64,000 nt of DNA from Streptomyces sp. NBC_01446 (GTDB lineage: Bacteria > Actinomycetota > Actinomycetes > Streptomycetales > Streptomycetaceae). Numbering within the stretch: position 1 is the first letter of the stretch; every line of letters begins with the position of its first letter. Below are positions 15,641 through 23,768 of the stretch, one piece after another. The position numbers and the translations under genes were made by a program. The notes under the pieces are model-generated. The model was not told where the DNA came from and ran no database searches. It was given only the letters and a program-made list of their open reading frames with translations. The DNA is taken from the NCBI RefSeq assembly GCF_026340095.1, contig NZ_JAPEPO010000001.1, positions 7,460,501-7,524,500 on the forward strand, written 5' to 3'.

Positions 15641-16539
15641 CGATGCGACAGGCATCCGAGCGGCCTCCACGAGGCCGAAGCCACGACCGGCGACCGCGAC
15701 GCATTCGCGAACGCCGCCCTCGTCACCCCGCGCACCTTGCGCGCGCTCGACCTGAACGCCGGCGCCGTCGCCGATCCGGCGCCCTATCAGACGAAGGCCG
15801 TGTTCCGGCGGGCGCCCGATACCCAGCGGTCAGGTAGGGGTCCTTCGACATCACGAGTTCAAGTTGACTAGCAGCATAAACAAATTGGGCAACAGGGCCA
15901 GCGACGGCTTCTAGGACAGCCGACGCGTCCAGCAACGACTCGGCTGCCTGAGCCTCATCGAGTTCGAAGAGAACTACGCCGGGCAGGCGGCGACCGAACC
16001 AGTTGAGTTCCGGTCTGGCCTGTGTCGACAGCTCGTCCGGTCGGCGGAGCAGGGCGATGTTCGTCCGTGATGAGGTGAGCGGGGTGCGCAGCTCGTGCCC
16101 TGCGTGCCGGCCGGCAGCCTCAGCTCGCCTCGGCGCGGGCCGGCCTGCCCAGCATGTCGTCGGAAGCACGCCGCGCCGGCCCACCTCGTCCGGGCCGCGG
16201 ACTGGTCCTGCCAGTTCGTGCCGCCGGTGATCCGCATTGCGAGGCACCAGCTGACCGGGGCCGTGGCCTGCACGACCGTGAGCGTGAGCACGGTCGTGCA
16301 GCGTTGCCGACAACGGGACCGACGCTTCTCACTCGACTCTCACTGTCACCACGGCGTCGGCTTACCTCCGTTCGTCAGCGTGTTGACGGCTGCCGTCTCG
16401 CCGTTTCCTGCTCGCGGCGCGCGGCGCGCGGCGCGCTGGTTCCGTCTGCAGCTCCCAGGGACCGGTTGCCGCGCCCGTGTGCCCCCGAGCGGTACGTCGG
16501 GGTGAGCCGCATGCCGTGGAAGCTGCCCCGAAGGGGAAC
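15641..16539. other. Gene-poor region with decayed coding traces
   Basis: About 900 bases without an intact gene. The plus strand shortly after the response regulator reads ALVTPRTLRALDLNAGA, which looks like the tail of a lost protein. The minus strand holds a histidine kinase fragment, annotated separately, followed by PGVVLFELDEAQAAESLL of unknown origin. Confidence 0.5.
16002..16103 (-). pseudogene. Histidine kinase dimerisation-domain remnant
   Basis: The minus strand encodes AGHELRTPLTSSRTNIALLR, then RPDELS: the H-box and following helix of a HisKA domain. No sensor or ATPase domain is left in frame on either side. It is unrelated to the CitA-type kinase just upstream, whose H-box has a different sequence. 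Confidence 0.6.
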
Positions 16540-16686
16540 ATGAGCAGGCTGACGTCCATCACACGTGACGGTGACGAGTCCGACGACGCACTGAGCGACC
16601 TGACAGATTCACTGCCAGAGAATGAGGATCCGGACGACGACGCTGAGACGTCCCTCTTCGAGACGCTGAGGGCCTACTTCGAGTAG
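16540..16686 (+). CDS. Small acidic open reading frame
   Basis: A 48-residue frame starting MSRLTSITRDGDESDD and ending FETLRAYFE. It is preceded by AAGGGGA at a good distance from ATG. About 40% of its residues are Asp or Glu, with a run of short acidic repeats in the middle. It ends 63 bases before the acyltransferase gene. No family is recognised. It could be a real small protein, a precursor peptide or an accident of composition. Confidence 0.35.
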   Translation: MSRLTSITRDGDESDDALSDLTDSLPENEDPDDDAETSLFETLRAYFE

Positions 16687-16749
16687 GCATGGCGAGGAAC
16701 ACGGTGGTAACGAGCACGACGCAGTCGAGGAGAAGAGCACAGCTCGCGT

Positions 16750-17892
16750 ATGAGTACAGCGGACTACCGCCACGCACCGCCCGCCCGCATCACCCGGCGC
16801 CTGCACCGCTATCTCGACCCACCGGAGTGTGTTTCTCCGGTCGGCCGCCGCCTGTTCGCGGTGGACGGGCTTCGCCTGGTCGCCGCTTTGCTGGTGGTCG
16901 CATACCACTTCGTCGCCTCCGGCGCCGGGAGCACACGGGGCGCCTGGGGGATGCCCACCACCAAGGTGTTCCCGGCAGCGCACCACCTCGCGCAGTACGG
17001 GTACCTCGGCGTTGAGATCTTCTTCGCCGTCAGCGGGTTCGCGATCTGCTTGTCGGGGTGGGGCCGTACTATGCGCCAGTTTGCTGCCTCTCGCATATCG
17101 CGCCTTTATCCGGCGTACTGGCTGGGCGTGCTGGCCACCACGGCCGTGCTCACCCTGTCTCCCACCGTGAACGAGCCGAAGTCGCACCGGGCTGTTCTGG
17201 TCAACCTGACCATGCTCGAAAGACCCCTGGGAGTTTCCGAGGTCAGCGGCGTGTACTGGACGCTGTGGTCGGAGATACGGTTCTACCTGCTGTTCGCAGT
17301 GGTGCTCCTCTTCGGCGCGACGTACCGGCGGGTGCTGTTGTTCTGCCTGGCGTGGACGCTGGTGTCGATCCCGGCAGAGCTCTCTGGCTCCGCGTCGTGG
17401 GACGCGGTTTTCGAGCCGTCGTACAGCCAGCCGTTCATCATGGGCGTCTGCCTGTATCTCATCCGTCGCTTCGGTTCGCGTGCCGAGACATGGGCAGTCT
17501 TCGGCTTCTCCTGGCTGGTCGAGGTCCACGAGCTGGCCCGCCGCTCCACGTGGACCTCCAACGCCCTGGGCTGGCACGTCTCCTGGTTCGGCTCGGTCGC
17601 GGTCTTCACCGTGCTGCTGACGCTGCTCGTGCTCTGTGTCATCGGCCCGCTCGCCCGCCTCGACGTGCGCTGGCTCAGCACGGCGGGCGCTATGACGTAC
17701 CCGCTGTACGTGCTCCACGACGAGATCGGGTACACCGCGATCCGGGCGTTTCGCCACGACGTTCCGCGGTGGCCGCTGCTGATCGCGCTGCTGGTGGTGT
17801 TGCTGGCGCTGTCCCACGCGGTGGCCCGATGGGTGGAGAAGCCGGTGGACAGGCGGCTGCGCCGTTTTCTGGAGACCGCCCGCCGCCGCTGA
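16750..17892 (+). CDS. Acyltransferase 3 family membrane protein (OafA/YrhL-like)
   Basis: Integral membrane acyltransferase of 380 residues that would acylate a sugar, polysaccharide or lipid on the cell surface. After a 35-residue cytoplasmic start comes FAVDGLRLVAALLVVAYHFV with the catalytic histidine in the YHF motif; about ten membrane segments follow. RISRLYPAYWLGV and VYWTLWSEIRFYLLF are typical of the family, and the end carries WVEKPVDRRLRR. Its place at the head of a glycosyltransferase group suggests O-acetylation of a cell-wall polymer. Confidence 0.85.
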   Translation: MSTADYRHAPPARITRRLHRYLDPPECVSPVGRRLFAVDGLRLVAALLVVAYHFVASGAGSTRGAWGMPTTKVFPAAHHLAQYGYLGVEIFFAVSGFAICLSGWGRTMRQFAASRISRLYPAYWLGVLATTAVLTLSPTVNEPKSHRAVLVNLTMLERPLGVSEVSGVYWTLWSEIRFYLLFAVVLLFGATYRRVLLFCLAWTLVSIPAELSGSASWDAVFEPSYSQPFIMGVCLYLIRRFGSRAETWAVFGFSWLVEVHELARRSTWTSNALGWHVSWFGSVAVFTVLLTLLVLCVIGPLARLDVRWLSTAGAMTYPLYVLHDEIGYTAIRAFRHDVPRWPLLIALLVVLLALSHAVARWVEKPVDRRLRRFLETARRR

Positions 17893-18255
17893 CCGCGCGC
17901 GCTCGCAACTGAGCCAGGGACGGGCGGCATTCAACTGGGCCCGCGCCACGGACAGCCACGCCGGCAGCTCGTTGCGCGGGCTGGTTCCGACGCCTGCATG
18001 CCACGCGGTCGCGTTCCCACCGCGCTCTAGTTTATTTCGCGCCCTCCTCTTACATCGCGACGCAAGGCTCGGGGGAGTCCTGGCGAGTACCGGCGGACCG
18101 TTGGCGTATGACGTCGCCCTGTCCGGCCACGAGGTCTCGCATTCACTCGACCCCGGGGTCCGCATGAAGCTCGATTTCCAGCCGCGCCACGCCCTCGGCG
18201 CCAACGGCGCGATCAGCACCGACATCAGCCTCGCAGCTCACTCGGCGGTTTCATC
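17893..18255. other. Intergenic region before the first GT2 gene
   Basis: About 360 bases. An open frame covering 17972-18259 on the plus strand has no recognisable family and an uneven composition, so it is not called. No clear promoter or repeat was seen. Confidence 0.4.
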
Positions 18256-19929
18256 GTGATGCGCGACAGCACAGCGCGTGGCGCTGAGGTCCCCGTACGG
18301 AACCGGTCCGGCCGAGCATGCGCGACCACCGGGCGCGTCAGTGTCGTGGTGATCGTTTACAACGACGCGGAGCACATACCTGACGCGGTGCGTTCGGCGC
18401 TCGCTCAGGGAGAGACGGTGGCCGAGGTCATCGTCGTCGACGACGCGTCGGTCGACGGGACCCGGGGCGCATTGCTCGCCTTCGCCGACGACGACCGGGT
18501 GCGGGTGCTGTCAAGGGAGCGCAACAGCGGCGGCTGTGGAACCCCGCGCAACGACGGCATGGCTACTGCACGTTCCGAGTACGTGATGTTCCTCGACAGC
18601 GACGACACATTCCCGCCCGGTGCCGTCGACGCGCTGCTGGCGGCCGCGGACGCTCATGACGCCGATGTCGTGGCGGGCCAGTGCCTGCGCCGTGAACTGC
18701 CCGACGGCCGGACCGCGGGGTGGCAGCCCCAGCTCTTCGACCGGTCTGCCGGCGCTGAACTGCCGGGTCAGGTACTCGAAGGGATCGGACAGCAGCCTGG
18801 GCTCCTGTGGGACACGCTGTCGGTGAACAAGCTCTACCGCCGGGATTTTCTCGCCGAGCACAACGTCAGGTTTCCGGGTGGTGCCTTCCACTACGAGGAC
18901 TTCGTCTTCACCGCCCGGCTCTACGCCGCGCAGCCGCGGCTCGCGATCGTGGACACCCCGGTTTACGTCTGGCACGTCCGCAGGCAGGCGCCGAGTCTGT
19001 CCATCTCCCTGCGCCGCGCGGTGATCTCCAACTGGGAGCACCGGGTGGCTGCCCACCGGCAGGCCGTGGAGGTTTTGCGGACGGCCGGACACCCGGATCT
19101 GGTGGCCGCCGCGCAAGGCAAGTTTCTTGACTACGACGTGGCCATGTACACAAGAGAGCTGCCACTGCGTAGCAGGGAGTATCAGGAGAACTGGTGGAAG
19201 GTGACCGGTGGATATCTCAGGACCTTCGGCGCCGCCGGGTACGCCGCCGCACGTGTGCCTTCCCAGTGGCTCGGCCGCGTTGTGGAGGCACTGCCCGAGC
19301 CCGCGGAGATCGGCCGCCTGGTGGAGCTGGCGGCCCGGCCGCCGCGCCTGGCGCCGCCGTACAGCACCGACGGCTCCACGCCCGTGTTCGGGCCGGGCCC
19401 GGCGTCCGTTCCCCTGGAAGGACTCGACGAACTGGCCCCCCGCGAACTGCCGATAGCGATCGACGGGCGGGTGACGACAGGTCGGGTCACCCGGCTCACC
19501 CTGCGGGTGCATGACCTGTACGGCAGGCTTGCCACCGTCGCCCCGCAGACCGTACGCGTCGTCTTTCGGGAGCGGTCCGGGACGCGTGCCGATCGCGTCA
19601 GCGAGGTTCCGTTGGTCCCGGGCGAAGAGGGCTGGGCCGCGGAGGCGCGGCTGCGGACCAGTGAACTGACCGGTCCGGCGGACCTGATGGCCTGGGGCAT
19701 CACGGCCGAAGTGCGGTGTGCCGGGGGCGAGGCCGTGCAGGCCGAGGTGCGCGCCGCGGGGGCCGAGCAGGCATGCCGCCGGGCCGTCGTACGTCTGGGA
19801 CGCCCACTGTTCGTGCAGGTACACGTGACGCCGGGATCGGCCCTCAGGCTACGTGTGGTGGACAGTGCCCGTGGGCTGGGCCGCCTCACCGGAGGGCGAG
19901 CCCGCAGGCTGATCCGGCGGTTCCGGTAG
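18256..19929 (+). CDS. Family 2 glycosyltransferase
   Basis: Inverting GT2 enzyme of 557 residues. The GT-A domain occupies about residues 15-250: VSVVVIVYNDAEHIPDAV, the nucleotide-binding VVDDASVDGTR, the NSGGCGTPRNDG loop and the metal-binding FLDSDDTFPPG. The remaining ~300 residues form a beta-rich C-terminal region seen in teichoic-acid-type transferases. It starts with adjacent GTG and ATG codons (18256, 18259). It is paralogous over its whole length to the minus-strand gene at 22026-23705. Likely role: adding sugars to a cell-wall glycopolymer. Confidence 0.85.
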   Translation: MMRDSTARGAEVPVRNRSGRACATTGRVSVVVIVYNDAEHIPDAVRSALAQGETVAEVIVVDDASVDGTRGALLAFADDDRVRVLSRERNSGGCGTPRNDGMATARSEYVMFLDSDDTFPPGAVDALLAAADAHDADVVAGQCLRRELPDGRTAGWQPQLFDRSAGAELPGQVLEGIGQQPGLLWDTLSVNKLYRRDFLAEHNVRFPGGAFHYEDFVFTARLYAAQPRLAIVDTPVYVWHVRRQAPSLSISLRRAVISNWEHRVAAHRQAVEVLRTAGHPDLVAAAQGKFLDYDVAMYTRELPLRSREYQENWWKVTGGYLRTFGAAGYAAARVPSQWLGRVVEALPEPAEIGRLVELAARPPRLAPPYSTDGSTPVFGPGPASVPLEGLDELAPRELPIAIDGRVTTGRVTRLTLRVHDLYGRLATVAPQTVRVVFRERSGTRADRVSEVPLVPGEEGWAAEARLRTSELTGPADLMAWGITAEVRCAGGEAVQAEVRAAGAEQACRRAVVRLGRPLFVQVHVTPGSALRLRVVDSARGLGRLTGGRARRLIRRFR

Positions 19930-20140
19930 CCCACGCGGTACGCGTCGCCAGCGCATGGCCGCGGAGGCACAAGTTCCCGCTGCGGCAGAGCCTGCTTTCT
20001 CAGTGCGGGGTGGCGGCCCACCGGCAAACCGGCATCCCTTACGCGGCCGTTTCCCGCGCTGATCCGTCATGGCGCGCAGCACCGCACCTTCCGTCAACCC
20101 CCCGAGCACTCCGAAATCTTCGCAAGACAGGTGATAGTCA

Positions 20141-21220
20141 ATGGAAGCCATCCTCTTGGTCGGCGGGAAGGGGTCCCGCCTGCACCCGGTCACGGAACAC
20201 ACGCCGAAGCCGATGGTCCCGACCGCCGGGGTGCCCTTCCTTGCACACCAGCTCGGCCGGGCGCGGGCCGCGGGCGTCGGCCATGTGGTGCTCGCCACCT
20301 CCTACCTGGCCGAGGTCTTCGAGCCGTACTTCGGTGACGGCGCGGACTTCGGCCTTCGCATCACGTACGTGCACGAGACTGAACCGCTTGGCACCGGCGG
20401 CGCGATCCGCAACGCCGCCACGGCGCTGAGCTGCGGCCCCGAGGAGCCGGTGCTGGTCTTCAACGGCGACATCCTCACCGGGCTCGACATCGCCGCTCTG
20501 GTGGAGCAGCACCGCGCCGCGCGCGCCGACGTCACGCTCCACCTCACCCGGGTCGAGGACCCCAGTGCGTTCGGCCTGGTCCCGACCGACGCAGCCGGGC
20601 GTGTGCTGGCTTTCACCGAGAAGCCCGATCGCCCCGAGGAGATCGTCACCGACCAGGTCAACGCCGGGTGCTACGTATTCCGTCACTCGGTCATTGCCAC
20701 CATCCCGGCCGGCCGGCCGGTCTCGGTGGAGCGCGAGACCTTCCCCGGGCTGCTCGCCTCCGGGGCTCTGCTGCACGGGGTGGTCGACCAGACGTACTGG
20801 CTCGACCTGGGCCGGCCTGAGGCGCTGATCCAGGCATCCGCCGACCTGGTGCGCGGAGTTGTCCCCTCCCCGGTGCTGTCCGGCCGGGTGGGCGAGTACC
20901 TGATGATGCCGGGGGCACACGTCGACGACGGCGCCAAGCTCTTCGGCGGCACGGTGGTCGGCGCGGGGGCGCACATCGCTGCCGACGCGGTGGTCGAAGG
21001 TTCGATCGTGCTCGACGGTGCACGGATTGAGGCGGGTGCGTACGTACGCTCCAGCCTGGTCGGTTCGGGAGCGCGCATCGGCCCGCGCACAGTGCTGGAG
21101 AACGCCGTGATCGGAGACCAGGCCGAGATCGGCGGGGACAACGAACTGCTCGCCGGAGTGCGTGTGAGGGGCCGCGCGTCGATTCCGGACGCCGCTATCC
21201 GCTTCTCGTCGAACTCCTGA
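20141..21220 (+). CDS. NDP-sugar nucleotidyltransferase (GDP-mannose pyrophosphorylase-like)
   Basis: Makes an activated sugar from a sugar-1-phosphate and NTP. It has 359 residues. The N-terminal Rossmann-like domain has LVGGKGSRLHPVTEHTPKPMVP (nucleotide loop and catalytic Arg/Lys), VFNGDILTGLD (metal) and FTEKPDRPE. The C-terminal third is a left-handed beta-helix made of hexapeptide repeats (GGTVVGAGAHIAADAVVEGS and following). The base cannot be fixed; mannose-1-phosphate guanylyltransferases are the closest match. AGGTGA precedes the ATG. It supplies the neighbouring glycosyltransferases. Confidence 0.88.
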   Translation: MEAILLVGGKGSRLHPVTEHTPKPMVPTAGVPFLAHQLGRARAAGVGHVVLATSYLAEVFEPYFGDGADFGLRITYVHETEPLGTGGAIRNAATALSCGPEEPVLVFNGDILTGLDIAALVEQHRAARADVTLHLTRVEDPSAFGLVPTDAAGRVLAFTEKPDRPEEIVTDQVNAGCYVFRHSVIATIPAGRPVSVERETFPGLLASGALLHGVVDQTYWLDLGRPEALIQASADLVRGVVPSPVLSGRVGEYLMMPGAHVDDGAKLFGGTVVGAGAHIAADAVVEGSIVLDGARIEAGAYVRSSLVGSGARIGPRTVLENAVIGDQAEIGGDNELLAGVRVRGRASIPDAAIRFSSNS

Positions 21221-21276
21221 CGGCAGATACCCAACCGACCCGAGAGAAGGGAAGACACTTGAGTGAGAGTGTTGGC

Positions 21277-21365
21277 GAAACCGGACTTTGACGATGCGGT
21301 CGCAGCCTTGCGCCGTCCTCGCGCTCCCCACGCTGTGGACGTAGCCGGTGTCGGCCCACGCTTGG
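21277..21365 (-). pseudogene. IS5-type transposase C-terminal remnant
   Basis: The minus strand reads AWADTGYVHSVGSARTAQGC, then DRIVKVR. This matches the segment found near the catalytic end of actinobacterial IS5-type transposases (VWADxGYxGxLV...ALG...IVKR). Only about 30 codons survive. Confidence 0.45.
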
Positions 21366-21626
21366 TCACGCGAGGGTTGGTGGCGGCTATGTGGAACATC
21401 AGGTGCATGCCGCCGACGTTGTCGGAGATGCTGGGATACGAGCGGTGTCGCGTCATGTGTCGGTATTACCGTCGAGCAGACCGCCTCCCCAGGGCGCAAA
21501 CGAGGTCAGCCGGAGGCGCGTTGGGATCAGACAGGAGTGAACCGAAGGAAACGGGGACGCCGGACGACGACACGAGTCCCTGGCTCCGCATCAGACGCAC
21601 CCGCCCCACAGGCCCCACACTGACTC

Positions 21627-21749
21627 GATCTACCAATCGACGCCAAACAGCCCTGGCGGGACAAATCGCTCTTTAAGTGCTACTTCGCCAAGAAGAACTT
21701 GCGTCCCGAACGTCTGGCGCTGCTGCGCCAATGTCACGTCGCTGGGTGA
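21627..21749 (+). pseudogene. C-terminal protein fragment of unknown family
   Basis: The plus-strand frame reads DLPIDAKQPWRDKSLFKCYF, then AKKNLRPERLALLRQCHVAG and a stop. Its residue mix is protein-like and unlike the alternative frames, but no upstream coding sequence is joined to it in frame. Family unknown. Confidence 0.3.
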
Positions 21750-22025
21750 TCCAGTACACCCCGGGCAACGGGCTCTCCCCAAAGAACCCCGAGGTCCGGC
21801 AGGTCGCAACCAGCCGTAGTGGCGAGGTCCTGCTCCGGGTCCGCGACTCCTGAGACGTCGTACGACGCCCCCAGCCTCTCGCATGCAGCGGAGCTCGAGG
21901 GCGTCGCCGAGGCGGCACGAGAGAGTCCTGTCCCACCGCCTCGCACGGGTTCGACGGCGGGAAGCGGCACGTCATCACCGTGCCTGGGTCTGCTGCTGGT
22001 GATCACAACGGGAAGTGACCGGCTG

Positions 22026-23705
22026 CTATTTCACCAGACCGCGGATCACACCGCGCGCTTGGCGCAGGCCGGGTCCCGCGGCTTTGCGCAGCGTGGGCAG
22101 GTGCGGTTCCGCCTTCGCCAGCAGTCCCGCGCGCTCCCATGTGATCTTGAGACGGCCGCCGCCGTGGCCCTCGGGCTCGACGGTGACGTGGTGTTCGGCC
22201 ATGCCGCGGCGGTGGGTGACCTTCTTGCTCAGCCGGGGAAAGTTCAGCGGGGCGAGCAGCACGCCGGTGTTCTTCTGACGGTGCTGGGAGATGGTGAGCA
22301 CGGGATGGCGCACCCCGGAGAAGCCTTGCAGCGGAAATGAGACTGCACCGAGATCGATGGTGACGGTGCCCTCGAAGAGCCCCGGGTGGACCGGGTCGAG
22401 CCGGAAGGAGGTGCTGAGTCGCTTTCTCGCGGGCGCGAGGTGGATCGTCGCTACGACCGAGCCCATCGGCAACTGGTTTCCCGGGTCGTAGGTGCGCACG
22501 TCCAGGGTGATGCGGGAGCCGGAGGCCGGCGTGACCCGGGTGATCTCGTGTCGCACCAGGGCGTTGCGGAACGGCCGGATACGCGGGGCCAGATCGGTGA
22601 TCTCCAGCTCGCGGGCGGAATCCGGGTCGGCAGGGATCACCGAACCCCAGTAGACGCGCCCTGCGGCGTCCTCCGTGACTTCACGCGGTCCGGCCGCCCG
22701 GTCCATGCCGCGCGCTGCTAGCTGCGCCTCCTCGAACCGCCCTTCGCGCACGAGCTGGATGACGACCCGCTGGTCTCGCGGCAGGCGTTGGAACGCCTCG
22801 GGGGCGAGCGTGTCGAGGTACGGCGAGACTTCGTCGCTGAACTGCTTGATCCAGTCGTGCGTGCGGTACGGCAGGTCGCCGGTGTACATCCGCAGGTCGT
22901 GCCTGAGGAACTTGAAGTCCTTGTCGGGCTTGATCTCCTGGTGACCGCTGTCGACCAGGAAGTCGTCGATGAGCCTCGCGACATCGACCCGGTCGCGGAC
23001 ATTCTCGATGCGGTGGCGCTGGTTGGAGATGGACAGCGCGTCAGTGGCCTCGAACGGTGAGATGTACCAGCTGTAGACCGGGTCCGGGACGATGGTGAAG
23101 GCGCGGGCGAGGCAGTACGCCTGCGCCGAGAACAGCTGGTCCTCGTAATGGATGCCGAGCGGGAAGCGCAGCGTGTGCCGGTCGATGAACTCCCGGCGGT
23201 ACATCTTGTTGGTCGACAGGTGCTCAAACAGCACGCTGGGCTCGCGTCGGATGCCACGCACCGTGCGTGTGCGCTCGAACAGGTGCGGGTGCCAGTAGGA
23301 AAGAGTCCCGGTGTCGGTGCGGACCCGCTCGACGGCACCCATCGCGAAGTCGACCTCACTGTCGGCACTCAGCGCCTCCAGCAGGATCTCGCAGGCCCGC
23401 TCGGGGAGTGTGTCGTCGCTGTCGAGGAACATCAGGTACGGCGCCCTGGCGATCTCCATCGCCGCGTTGCGCGGGGCGCTGCACCCACCGCTGTTCTGCG
23501 GCAGGCGGTGGTAGATGATGCGGTCGTCCTGAGCCGCCAATGCCCGTGCCACGTCAGGGGTGTTGTCAGTGGAATGGTCGTCACTGATGATGATTTCGAT
23601 GTTGCGCAGGCTCTGGCGGCGCAATGACTCCACCGCGCGCGGCAGTCGTTCGGCGTCGTTGTACACGATCACTGTGACGGTGACGTCGGGGGCCGCCTTG
23701 GCCAT
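22026..23705 (-). CDS. Family 2 glycosyltransferase
   Basis: GT2 enzyme of 559 residues, paralogous to the gene at 18256. Motifs: VTVTVIVYNDAERLPRAV, IIISDDHSTDNTPD, NSGGCSAPRNAAM, FLDSDDTLPE. The ~300-residue C-terminal region is beta-rich and ends in a basic helix. ATG at 23705 is chosen because GGAGGATCC precedes it. It follows the GT2-glycerophosphotransferase gene by 63 bases on the same strand and probably shares its transcript. It likely decorates or extends a teichoic-acid-like polymer. Confidence 0.87.
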   Translation of the reverse strand: MAKAAPDVTVTVIVYNDAERLPRAVESLRRQSLRNIEIIISDDHSTDNTPDVARALAAQDDRIIYHRLPQNSGGCSAPRNAAMEIARAPYLMFLDSDDTLPERACEILLEALSADSEVDFAMGAVERVRTDTGTLSYWHPHLFERTRTVRGIRREPSVLFEHLSTNKMYRREFIDRHTLRFPLGIHYEDQLFSAQAYCLARAFTIVPDPVYSWYISPFEATDALSISNQRHRIENVRDRVDVARLIDDFLVDSGHQEIKPDKDFKFLRHDLRMYTGDLPYRTHDWIKQFSDEVSPYLDTLAPEAFQRLPRDQRVVIQLVREGRFEEAQLAARGMDRAAGPREVTEDAAGRVYWGSVIPADPDSARELEITDLAPRIRPFRNALVRHEITRVTPASGSRITLDVRTYDPGNQLPMGSVVATIHLAPARKRLSTSFRLDPVHPGLFEGTVTIDLGAVSFPLQGFSGVRHPVLTISQHRQKNTGVLLAPLNFPRLSKKVTHRRGMAEHHVTVEPEGHGGGRLKITWERAGLLAKAEPHLPTLRKAAGPGLRQARGVIRGLVK

Positions 23706-23768
23706 GGATCCTCCGGTGGGAAATGCTCGGTGAGTGGAGTCGTGGGCGAAGCTGGTCACGGGCGTCAC

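Larger units (their letters stand above)
21221..22025. other. Remnant-rich region between glycopolymer genes
   Basis: About 800 bases without an intact gene. It contains an IS5-type transposase scrap and a C-terminal protein scrap (both listed), plus a further plus-strand stretch (about 21738-21853) reading WVIQYTPGNGLSPKNPEVRQ in a third frame and ending at a stop. Repeated insertion and deletion is the likely history. Confidence 0.5.

Noticed and set aside
17972..18259. 95-codon plus-strand frame before the first GT2
   Set aside because: Mixed composition without a recognisable fold; overlaps the GT2 start and lacks a ribosome site.
21263..21676. 137-codon plus-strand frame in the remnant region
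   Set aside because: The better explanation is an antisense IS5-type transposase scrap at 21277-21365; the plus-strand product has no family features.
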